A DNA stretch of 29,543 bases, taken from the NCBI GenBank assembly GCA_964465145.1, contig CAYXJR010000058.1, forward strand, positions 1-29,543. Reading direction: 5' to 3'. Position numbers and translations under genes: made by a program. Every line of letters begins with the position of its first letter. Position 1 is the stretch's first letter. The stretch comes from JAUVKA01 sp964465145. Its GTDB lineage: Bacteria; Bacteroidota; Bacteroidia; Bacteroidales; UBA12481. Of this stretch, positions 1-6,714 are shown in pieces. The notes beneath the pieces are model-generated. The model had not been told where the DNA came from. It did not search any database and saw nothing but the letters and a program-made list of their open reading frames with translations.

Positions 1-44
1 TTAGTGTGTTGAATATCAATTTATTGAAATTTGCAACTGTTTAA

Positions 45-458
45 GATCAGTTAAACCCTTACGCTCTGATTGCCAGGTTTGAAAAGAATAATCGAAAATC
101 ATCGATTGGAGGACACTGGGAAAATGGATACATGGTGGCCTCAACCAACCTTTTTGGGAATTATGCCATTGCCGTGGATACTACACCCCCAATCATACGG
201 CCCCTCAATTTTATAATTGGAAATGACCTGTTAAAGGCTGGGGAGATAAGGTTTACTATTTCTGATAATTTTAGCGGGATAGATACTTACCGCGGCGAGA
301 TTGATGGAGAATGGGTTTTATTTGAATGGGACCCAAAGAATCATTTACTCGTCCATGACCTCAGCTATCGGCCACTGGATCCGGCAATTCCTCATAAGCT
401 TTATCTAGAGGTAACCGATGAACGGGGAAACAAACAAACATATTCAACAGAAATATAA
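45..458 (+). pseudogene. 3' remnant of an M23-family metallopeptidase-like gene
   Basis: Only the C-terminal part is present. From base 45 the frame reads DQLNPYALIARF, then NNRKSSIGGHWENG, then FGNYAIAVDTTPP, and ends with an Ig-like segment containing ISDNFSGIDTYRGEIDGEWV. This resembles the C-terminal region of Bacteroidota secreted M23 (LytM-type) peptidases. The first in-frame ATG is at 132, but recognisable similarity begins well before it. An in-frame TAA at 42-44 closes the frame upstream, so no intact N-terminus or catalytic HxxxD/HxH domain can be joined to it in this window. It could be a decayed gene whose 5' part lies off the left edge, or a short protein starting at 132. No promoter was seen. 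The family assignment is from recognition of the tail only. Confidence 0.55.
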
Positions 459-601
459 TGGTGGAGAAAGATGGGAAGTTCCTGTATAAGGGAACAGGAG
501 TGGCTGTTTCACCGGATCAGCTTGGATATAGTGATTCGTGGAAACAAGCTGTAAGCCGCGATGCGGATGAGAAACTGAAAGTTGTTGAGACAGAAAAATA
601 A
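458..601 (+). CDS. 47-aa frame of unknown function
   Basis: A short frame starts with an ATG overlapping the TAA of the preceding remnant (TAATG at 456-460) and ends at 599-601. The peptide is charged and hydrophilic, beginning MVEKDGKFLYKGTG and containing SPDQLGYSDSW. It has no signal peptide, membrane segment or cysteine. I do not recognise the family. The coupled start and ordinary amino-acid composition argue for real coding sequence. The short length and decayed neighbour suggest it may be another gene end. There is no clear ribosome binding site, which is usual in this phylum. Confidence 0.3.
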   Translation: MVEKDGKFLYKGTGVAVSPDQLGYSDSWKQAVSRDADEKLKVVETEK

Positions 602-660
602 TTTTTCAACATACTAATGTTGACACAAAATTTAAAAAAAAGAAACTGGCGGACAGTTCG

Positions 661-693
661 TTTTCACTTTATGGATTTTTTTTAGTAACATTG
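661..693 (+). promoter_or_regulatory. Possible Bacteroidota-type promoter for rplS
   Basis: TAACATTG at 686-693 matches the -7 consensus TAnnTTTG at all but one defined base. A weak -33-like TTTT lies at 661-664 with a 21-base spacer. It would start transcription about 30 bases before the rplS ATG. The match is imperfect. Confidence 0.3.
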
Positions 694-728
694 CAGCCAA
701 TTTTCGAACAAATAAAAGAGTATCCAAA

Positions 729-1076
729 ATGGACTTAATGAACGTTGCACAACAGGAATTTGCGGTTAACAATGAAGTTCCAGATTTTAAAGCTGGTGAT
801 ACAATAACCGTTCATTATAAAATCAAAGAAGGTGAGAAGGAGAGGGTTCAGATGTACCGGGGCGTGGTTCTTCAGCGTCGGGGCGAAGGAGCAACTGAAA
901 CATTTACCGTACGAAAAATGTCGGGTAATGTTGGAGTTGAGAGAATATTCCCGCTAAGATCACCTTTCATTAACAAAATTGAGGTTAATAAATACGGTCG
1001 CGTTCGCCGCGCACGTTTATTCTATCTCAGAAGCCGTACCGGAAAGAAAGCCCGTATCAAGGAAAGAAGATTTTAA
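729..1076 (+). CDS. rplS: 50S ribosomal protein L19
   Basis: Structural protein of the large ribosomal subunit, located at the 30S-50S interface. The 115-residue product has normal family length and shows the L19 hallmarks: FKAGDTITVHYKIKEGEKER near residues 20-39, MYRGVVLQRRGEG, FTVRKMSGNVGVERIFPLRSP, then a basic tail ending TGKKARIKERRF. The start MDLMNVAQQEF matches the usual Bacteroidota start. The gene stands alone, with a possible promoter upstream and a strong intrinsic terminator 25 bases after the stop, so it is probably transcribed alone. The usual rpsP-rimM-trmD partners are not adjacent. Confidence 0.97.
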   Translation: MDLMNVAQQEFAVNNEVPDFKAGDTITVHYKIKEGEKERVQMYRGVVLQRRGEGATETFTVRKMSGNVGVERIFPLRSPFINKIEVNKYGRVRRARLFYLRSRTGKKARIKERRF

Positions 1077-1101
1077 TATATTGGGATATAAACATACTAA
1101 A

Positions 1102-1126
1102 CCCTGGCCAACAGCCGGGGTTTTTT
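1102..1126 (+). terminator. Intrinsic terminator of rplS
   Basis: The stem CCCTGGC (1102-1108) pairs with GCCGGGG (1114-1120), with one T-G wobble and a CAACA loop, followed by six T residues (1121-1126). On the opposite strand the T-run after the stem is only three bases, so it should work mainly on plus-strand transcripts. Confidence 0.85.
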
Positions 1127-1131
1127 AGCTT

Positions 1132-1557
1132 CTATATGTCACGTATTATATAAACCTGGCAATTGTCCAGCTCTTTGAAACCATAACCTTTATATAAGTT
1201 CAGGGCTTTATAATTCTCCCTGTGAACTTCCAGTTTTACCTGCAAGCCGATAGCCCTGCAATGCTCCAGACTTTTCTCCAGTAATTGTTTACTTAGGCCC
1301 CTCCCCTGATAATCCGGATGGATGGCAAAGTGGTGAATAAACATACGACGGCCGTCATGGGTTAGCCATGAACTACCGATGACTCCATCTGGCCCATCAA
1401 GCATGACCAACAAGCGTCCGCCAAGATTTAAAGTTTTCTTAATGATTTCCAGGCCATCTCCCCGTTCTGCCCCGCCCATTTCTGTTTTTTCCCATAAATC
1501 CAATAGGGAATCGAAATCTCCAGGATTAAAATCGCGTATACGGTAGGGTAAGTCCAT
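1132..1557 (-). CDS. GNAT-family N-acetyltransferase
   Basis: Predicted cytoplasmic acetyl-CoA-dependent N-acetyltransferase; substrate unknown. The 141-residue product is a single GNAT domain. Beta-strand 4 and motif A read FAIHPDYQGRGLSKQLLEKS at about residues 77-96, with the Q-x-x-G-x-G/A-type acetyl-CoA pyrophosphate loop (QGRGLS). Motif B follows as LEVHRENYKALNLYKGYGF, containing the typical N-x-x-A-x-x-L-Y-x-x-x-G-F signature. The ATG at 1555-1557 overlaps the stop of the upstream NfeD-like gene (TAATG), indicating translational coupling. Family assignment is firm. This architecture covers RimI-like protein acetylases and small-molecule acetylases alike. Confidence 0.88.
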   Translation of the reverse strand: MDLPYRIRDFNPGDFDSLLDLWEKTEMGGAERGDGLEIIKKTLNLGGRLLVMLDGPDGVIGSSWLTHDGRRMFIHHFAIHPDYQGRGLSKQLLEKSLEHCRAIGLQVKLEVHRENYKALNLYKGYGFKELDNCQVYIIRDI

Positions 1558-2969
1558 TACAATTTCCGAACGTAGATTTGAGTGTTCTCCCTGCCAACCA
1601 CCAATACTTTTGATCCTTTTTCTATCCAGGATGTTTCAGCTATAGCATCATAAACCACGCCATCAATTATAACCTTACCTGAGGGACGAAGAATAGAATA
1701 AGCTTCGCCTTCCTGCCCAATCAAATTAATCGTAGCTGGATCAGCACTGACGAATCCTTCCTCATGCTTCTGATCAGCCTTTAGAGCCAAAAAGCTGAGG
1801 GGCACTGTCGTCAAGAGCCTCGATGCTACAAATATCGTTAGCATCAGAGAGATGAAAAAGGTAAAAATAACGAATGCAAAAGCCCGAAAAATCTCTATAA
1901 AGGGAACATTGGTGAAATCGAAAACAACGTTGTCGACCAGGCTGAGCGACAGCCCGGTAATGATCAAGGCTATCCCGCCAATTCCAGCCACCCCGAATCC
2001 AGGGATGACAAACATCTCTAAAACCACAAGGCCTATCCCAATAATAAAAATCAAAATCTCCCAGTGTTCGGCAAGGCCTTCCAGGTAGAGTGGTGAAAAA
2101 TACAGTAATGCTCCAATGATAGATACGATAATTGGGAATCCTATACCCGGACTTTGCAGCTCAAAATATATACCTCCAATAATCAACAGTATAAGAATTC
2201 CCTGAACGCCAGGACTGAGCAACAGGTGCAAAAATTTTTCAATGGCAGATGGACGGTAAGCTTTAAGGACATAGCTTTCTATACCGGCATCCTTGATAAC
2301 TTGATCAATATTATCTGCTTCTCCTTCGCAGAAGCCCCAGTTAATAGCCTCCATTGTGGTGAATGTCAAAACCTTACCTGTATCTGAAACAGCCGCCACA
2401 TAAATAGAAGCATCAACCATAGCCTCTGCGATCTTGGGATTCCTTCTCCAGGTATACTGCCACTCACCATTAATAAATAATGTATCTTTTCCCTGTGCTT
2501 CAGCAGTGGACCTCATAGTGGAACGCATATAGGACTGGTATTTATCTGGAACTTCCTCACCTGTTTGGTTCACCACTGTGGCTGCTCCAATATTGCCCCC
2601 GGGACGCATATAGATACTGTCGCAGGAAATACTTATCAAAGCCCCTGCGGATGCTGCATTATTATCAATAAAAACCCAGACGGGTTTATCATAATTCAAG
2701 ATCCTGGTGCGAATGGAATCGGCCATATCAACAAGGCCGCCATAAGTATTCATATGGATCAGAATAAGATCGGCATTCCACTCTTCAGATGCCTCAAATG
2801 CCCTCTGAGTCATCATCCATAGCGCTTTATCAACCTGCCTTTTCATTTCAAAACTGTATACCCTCACCGTGTCCTTCCCCAATAAACCACCAGTGTCTTT
2901 TGATTTTGCATACCCTGCAATATTTAATATGCTGAGAACAATTAACCAGGACAGTATTTTTTTCCTCAT
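1557..2969 (-). CDS. NfeD/ClpP-class membrane-bound serine protease
   Basis: Long-form NfeD protein, associated in the family with stomatin-type membrane quality control. I start at the ATG at 2967-2969 (470 aa), because MRKKILSWLIVLSILNIAGYA is then a clean signal peptide. An upstream TTG at 2999 would add ten unlikely residues. The N-terminal ClpP-like domain has the nucleophile motif ASAGA (Ser107) and the conserved KYQSYMRSTMRSTAEAQG and NPKIAEAMVDAS segments. About four hydrophobic helices follow (GILILLIIGGIYFEL onward). A C-terminal OB-fold NfeD domain begins LIGQEGEAYSILRPSGKV and ends TQIYVRKL. It is the first gene of a two-gene unit with the GNAT gene. No stomatin/prohibitin partner gene is adjacent. 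Confidence 0.9.
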   Translation of the reverse strand: MRKKILSWLIVLSILNIAGYAKSKDTGGLLGKDTVRVYSFEMKRQVDKALWMMTQRAFEASEEWNADLILIHMNTYGGLVDMADSIRTRILNYDKPVWVFIDNNAASAGALISISCDSIYMRPGGNIGAATVVNQTGEEVPDKYQSYMRSTMRSTAEAQGKDTLFINGEWQYTWRRNPKIAEAMVDASIYVAAVSDTGKVLTFTTMEAINWGFCEGEADNIDQVIKDAGIESYVLKAYRPSAIEKFLHLLLSPGVQGILILLIIGGIYFELQSPGIGFPIIVSIIGALLYFSPLYLEGLAEHWEILIFIIGIGLVVLEMFVIPGFGVAGIGGIALIITGLSLSLVDNVVFDFTNVPFIEIFRAFAFVIFTFFISLMLTIFVASRLLTTVPLSFLALKADQKHEEGFVSADPATINLIGQEGEAYSILRPSGKVIIDGVVYDAIAETSWIEKGSKVLVVGRENTQIYVRKL

Positions 2970-3172
2970 ATCAATTTCAAATTTCAAGACTATATTCAAT
3001 TAAGTAAAATTAGCAAAAAAGCAATTGCCGAACATCTATAATCAGATACCTGGCAGAAAAAATAATTTTCAAGCTTAAGGTGCACAAGCCATTTCCCAAA
3101 CCATCAGACCGGCACGCATCAATATCCCTTCCTCCTTGCAAAGAAAATATTAAAACCCTCAGGTATTTTTTA

Positions 3173-3180
3173 TATTTTTG
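3173..3180 (+). promoter_or_regulatory. -7 box upstream of phosphofructokinase
   Basis: TATTTTTG is an exact match to the Bacteroidota -7 consensus TAnnTTTG, 77 bases before the ATG. No good TTTG is present 18-20 bases further upstream, so it is a partial promoter call. The rest of the 258-base gap between the NfeD-like gene and this gene (2999-3257) shows no recognisable gene or hairpin. Confidence 0.45.
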
Positions 3181-3257
3181 TGGGGCTTTCCAAAAAGCCT
3201 GAGTACAAAAATACTCTACTTACAAGCTGATTATTAACTCATTAACACACTATAATT

Positions 3258-4460
3258 ATGTCTTTAATAAATAGGGGCACCATAGCAATACTTACTGGGG
3301 GAGGTGATGTTCCCGGTCTAAACCCGGCTATTCGTGCGATTACAATCCGGGCTAGCCGGGAGGGATTTCAGGTAATTGGATTGCGCAGAGGTTGGGCTGG
3401 GATTACCGAAATTATCCGGGATAAGAAATATGATAATACCAATAACTTTATTTTCTTGACCGAAGAGGTAGTTAACCGGGCAGGAAGGACTGGTGGTACT
3501 TTCCTCCACAGCTCCAGAACCCGACCAAGCCATATGCCAAAATCTACAGTTCCAAACCACTTACAGAACTCTTACAATGAGGAGTTCAATGATTTAACTC
3601 CAGAAGTGATTAAAAACCTGGAATGGTTAGGGGTGGATTATCTGATCCCCATTGGTGGTGATGACACTCTGAGTTACGGAGTGCGGCTTTACAGTGAGGG
3701 TGTCAAAGTGGTGGCAATTCCCAAGACCATGGACAACGACGTACCAGGAACTGATTATTGCATTGGCTTCTCAACCTGTGTTACCCGAACTATATCGATG
3801 ATAAATGCTTTACGAACAAGCGCCGGGTCACATGAAAGATTACTGATCGTAGAAGTTTTCGGTCGTTACGCAGGATTCACAGCCATGTTGCCAACAATGG
3901 CAGGAGCTGCCCACCGTTGCGTGATTCCCGAATACAAATTCAATATTGAATTACTAACTGAATTGCTGGTATCCGACCGGATGAAGAATCCCAGTAAATA
4001 CGCAATTGCCATTGTGTCAGAAGGAGCTACCTTCGAAGGGATTGAAAACATGAGCCTGTTGGATACCGAGAAAGACATGTTCGGTCATGCCAAACTTGGA
4101 GGCATTGGCCTTGTTGTTGGCAACCATATTAAAGATTTAACCCCTAAGTTCAACCATGGCAATCGAATCAATATCATCCACCAGAACCTTGGGTACCTGG
4201 TTCGAGGTGGAGACCCGGATGCAATCGACTCAATCGTTCCAATGGCATTTGGCAACCTGGCCCTTGACCTCATTCTTAAAGGCATTCACGGCCGCCTCGT
4301 TATCCTTAAAAATGGACGCTATGGCAATGCCCCTATTGAGGTGGTTACGGCTTCTAAAAAATTCGTAGTGGTACAACGGCATTACAATACTGAAAGGCTG
4401 CGGCCGCAATACAATGCATTTGATTTACAGCCACTATTTGTCATGACGGGGACAGAATAA
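3258..4460 (+). CDS. pfp: 6-phosphofructokinase, PPi-type active site
   Basis: Phosphorylates fructose 6-phosphate in glycolysis. The 400-residue protein opens with the PFK phosphate-binding loop (GGGDVPGLN, residues 14-22). It has the TMDND catalytic segment (157-161, Asp159 as expected base) and EVFGRYAGF for sugar-phosphate binding. Two residues point to pyrophosphate rather than ATP as donor: GGDDT (133-137) has Asp136 where ATP enzymes have Gly (GGDGS), and PKTMDND has Lys156 where E. coli PfkA has Gly. In the family this Asp/Lys pair marks PPi-dependent enzymes, which work reversibly. Donor specificity is an inference from these two positions; many databases would label such a protein ATP-dependent. 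Monocistronic, converging on mqnA with only 3 bases between stops. Confidence 0.92.
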   Translation: MSLINRGTIAILTGGGDVPGLNPAIRAITIRASREGFQVIGLRRGWAGITEIIRDKKYDNTNNFIFLTEEVVNRAGRTGGTFLHSSRTRPSHMPKSTVPNHLQNSYNEEFNDLTPEVIKNLEWLGVDYLIPIGGDDTLSYGVRLYSEGVKVVAIPKTMDNDVPGTDYCIGFSTCVTRTISMINALRTSAGSHERLLIVEVFGRYAGFTAMLPTMAGAAHRCVIPEYKFNIELLTELLVSDRMKNPSKYAIAIVSEGATFEGIENMSLLDTEKDMFGHAKLGGIGLVVGNHIKDLTPKFNHGNRINIIHQNLGYLVRGGDPDAIDSIVPMAFGNLALDLILKGIHGRLVILKNGRYGNAPIEVVTASKKFVVVQRHYNTERLRPQYNAFDLQPLFVMTGTE

Positions 4461-4463
4461 ATA

Positions 4464-5228
4464 TTAATATTTGTTTTTTAGTTTTTGCAGAAAAAGAGCC
4501 ATACCGGCTCTTTTTTGTTTATCAAGGGGATAGGATATTTTATTTGTCAGGTAATCAAAGAGATCAGCACCATGGAGTTTATAGTCACCTGAAAATCGTT
4601 TTAATACATCAGGAATAGAATTAACCCCAAAAGCTAAAGCTTTGTTGAAATCCTTTATCCAACTCTCATCAAGAGTGCGGTTAGCCACCCATGCAGCAAA
4701 AACAAAGGGTAATCCGGTAAGCCTTTTCCATGCTTCTGCAAGATCATATTGGTAGGGGTATTTCCCGGCAATCCCAAAAACTTTATCACCGATCACCACC
4801 CCTCCATCCGTATGCTTTATGAGAGTCTTTTCGAAGCCCGATTCAGCATCCAGCCAGATAAAATCCTTCTTCCATAAATCAGCGGCCAGGATTTTCACCA
4901 GATTGACTGATGATCTGGAATGAGGATCAAGATAAATCCTTTCAAGTTGATCTATCGGTTTGTCACCTGCCAGGCAAACACTGAATACCGGTCCCTCAGC
5001 TCCAATGCAAAATTCTCCTATTATATAACTATCAGGTAATGAAGGAATCTCTGATATGGGGATAAGCCCCACATCAACATCCCCGGACTTGAGTTTCCTG
5101 GCACAATCAGCCGGAGTATTGAACTGCATTTCAACTTGTAAGGTGTCAGCAAATTTCTCTAATCCGAATACGAAAGGAATAGAGTTGAGATATTTAATTA
5201 CTGAAACGCGAATAGCATTGTGGCTCAT
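4464..5228 (-). CDS. mqnA: Chorismate dehydratase MqnA (futalosine menaquinone pathway)
   Basis: Converts chorismate to 3-[(1-carboxyvinyl)oxy]benzoate, the first step of the futalosine route to menaquinone. The 254-residue product has the MqnA periplasmic-binding-like fold without a signal peptide, so it is cytoplasmic. Diagnostic stretches are VSVIKYLNSIPFVFGL at the N-terminus, GDVDVGLIPISEIP, DPHSRSSVNLVKIL in the middle and TGLPFVFAAWVANR. It is the only menaquinone gene in this window; MqnB-E must be elsewhere. The promoter -7 box ends only 4 bases before the ATG, so the mRNA is probably leaderless. The last codons double as a terminator hairpin. Confidence 0.93.
   Translation of the reverse strand: MSHNAIRVSVIKYLNSIPFVFGLEKFADTLQVEMQFNTPADCARKLKSGDVDVGLIPISEIPSLPDSYIIGEFCIGAEGPVFSVCLAGDKPIDQLERIYLDPHSRSSVNLVKILAADLWKKDFIWLDAESGFEKTLIKHTDGGVVIGDKVFGIAGKYPYQYDLAEAWKRLTGLPFVFAAWVANRTLDESWIKDFNKALAFGVNSIPDVLKRFSGDYKLHGADLFDYLTNKISYPLDKQKRAGMALFLQKLKNKY
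4491..4516 (+). terminator. Intrinsic terminator of pfp, inside the mqnA coding end
   Basis: A perfect stem AAAAAGAGCC (4491-4500) / GGCTCTTTTT (4506-4515) with loop ATACC is followed by a further T. It lies 31 bases after the pfp stop and inside the last codons of mqnA (KRAGMALFLQK region). Being symmetric, it also gives GAGCC-GGTAT-GGCTC-TTTTT on the minus strand, about 20 bases before the mqnA stop. Confidence 0.75.
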
Positions 5229-5232
5229 GCAC

Positions 5233-5262
5233 CAAAGTTAGCCATTTGATGTGGTAATCAAA
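5233..5262 (-). promoter_or_regulatory. Promoter of mqnA, probably giving a leaderless mRNA
   Basis: On the minus strand TTTG (5259-5262) and TAACTTTG (5233-5240) are separated by 18 bases, a full match to the Bacteroidota -33/-7 pair. The -7 box ends 4 bases before the ATG (5226-5228), so the transcript is expected to start at or within a base or two of the start codon. Confidence 0.75.
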
Positions 5263-5286
5263 TCCTCCTGTGTGATCAGATTTTTG

Positions 5287-5294
5287 TAACTTTG
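5287..5294 (+). promoter_or_regulatory. -7 box of purB
   Basis: TAACTTTG is an exact match to TAnnTTTG, 24 bases before the purB ATG and divergent from the mqnA promoter. No matching -33 element is visible. Confidence 0.6.
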
Positions 5295-5318
5295 TATTTT
5301 CTTAAAAATTGATCATCC

Positions 5319-6677
5319 ATGGAACTAAATGCACTTACCGCAGTTTCCCCGCTTGACGGACGGTACCGCTCGAAAGTGACAGAATTGGCATCTTACTATT
5401 CGGAATTCGCACTAATCAGGTATAGACTTCTGGTAGAGGTTGAATATTTTATTGCCCTTTGTGAGTTATCCCTACCGCAATTGCTTGATTTTCCGAGCGA
5501 TCAATTTGATATATTAAGACAGATTTATCTTGATTTCAACATCTCTGATGCTGAAAGGATAAAGCTTATTGAATCCACCACCAACCACGATGTGAAAGCC
5601 GTGGAATACTTTATCAAAGAGAAGTTTGAGGTGCTGGGTTTATCTGCGTTTAAGGAATTTGTGCATTTTGGCCTCACATCTCAGGATATCAACAATACCG
5701 CTACACCACTATCGCTAAAGGAGGGATTGAAGGAGGCCTATGTCCCTGCTATTGGGGAAATGCTTTCTTTGCTGAAAACCAAAGCAGGGGATTGGGAATC
5801 CATCCCCATGCTGGCAAAAACCCATGGACAACCAGCTTCCCCCACCCGGCTGGGTAAAGAATTATTGGTTTTTACCGATAGGCTGGACATCCAACTGGAG
5901 GCACTTCATCAGCTCAGATACCCCGCCAAATTTGGTGGAGCAACGGGTAATTTTAACGCTCATCTGGTAGCTTACCCGGAAGTGGATTGGGTAATGTTTG
6001 GCAATCAATTTGTGAATCAGGTCCTGGGGCTGAACCGCTCTCAAGTAACTACCCAGATTGAGCATTACGACAATCTTGCAAGCTTGTTCGACAACCTCCG
6101 CAGGATAAATGTTATCATGATTGACCTTTGTAGAGATATTTGGACTTATATCTCAATGAATTATTTCAAACAAGAAATCAGAAAAGGTGAAGTAGGTAGT
6201 TCGGCAATGCCTCACAAGGTAAACCCTATCGATTTCGAGAACGCTGAAGGGAACCTTGGATATGCCAATGCCATTTTCGATCACCTCAGTAATAAATTAC
6301 CTGTTTCCCGCCTCCAACGAGACCTGACAGATTCCACCGTCCTTCGTAATATTGGAGTTCCAATTGGCCACAGCCTGATTGCGATAAAGTCGATCATCAA
6401 AGGGCTGAATAAGCTTGTACTTAATGAAGAGGCTATCAGGGAAGATCTGGAAAATAACTGGACAGTAGTGGCCGAGGCCATACAAACCATCCTTCGCAGA
6501 GAAAATTACCCCAATCCCTATGAAAAACTCAAGGAACTGACCCGTACAAATGAAAAAATCAATGCTGATGTGATATCCAGGTTTTTAGATAGTCTGGATG
6601 TTCGGGATGAAATCAGAGAGGAACTAAGGCAGATCACACCATGGAATTATACTGGTATAAGCAGGCTGAAAATATAA
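5319..6677 (+). CDS. purB: Adenylosuccinate lyase
   Basis: Purine biosynthesis enzyme of the fumarase/aspartase superfamily. It cleaves SAICAR to AICAR plus fumarate, and adenylosuccinate to AMP plus fumarate; active as a cytoplasmic homotetramer. The 452-residue length fits the E. coli-type PurB (456 aa). It starts MELNALTAVSPLDGRY, the usual N-terminus of this subtype. The first conserved region contains TNHDVKAVEYFIKEK, the second contains KTHGQPASPT, and the superfamily signature GSSAMPHKVNPIDFENAEG lies at 293-311 with the catalytic Ser295. It has its own promoter box and stands 37 bases before the ABC exporter gene, which may be cotranscribed. Confidence 0.97.
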   Translation: MELNALTAVSPLDGRYRSKVTELASYYSEFALIRYRLLVEVEYFIALCELSLPQLLDFPSDQFDILRQIYLDFNISDAERIKLIESTTNHDVKAVEYFIKEKFEVLGLSAFKEFVHFGLTSQDINNTATPLSLKEGLKEAYVPAIGEMLSLLKTKAGDWESIPMLAKTHGQPASPTRLGKELLVFTDRLDIQLEALHQLRYPAKFGGATGNFNAHLVAYPEVDWVMFGNQFVNQVLGLNRSQVTTQIEHYDNLASLFDNLRRINVIMIDLCRDIWTYISMNYFKQEIRKGEVGSSAMPHKVNPIDFENAEGNLGYANAIFDHLSNKLPVSRLQRDLTDSTVLRNIGVPIGHSLIAIKSIIKGLNKLVLNEEAIREDLENNWTVVAEAIQTILRRENYPNPYEKLKELTRTNEKINADVISRFLDSLDVRDEIREELRQITPWNYTGISRLKI

Positions 6678-6714
6678 GCCGTATTATTAGCGTTATATCT
6701 GAGAAAATCAGCAA

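Noticed and set aside
620..625. TTGACA, a sigma70-type -35 sequence before rplS
   Set aside because: No -10 TATAAT lies 16-18 bases downstream, and promoters in this window follow the Bacteroidota TTTG/TAnnTTTG pattern.
2970..2999. TTG start giving a longer NfeD-like protein
   Set aside because: It would put ten extra residues in front of a clear signal peptide. The ATG at 2967-2969 is better.
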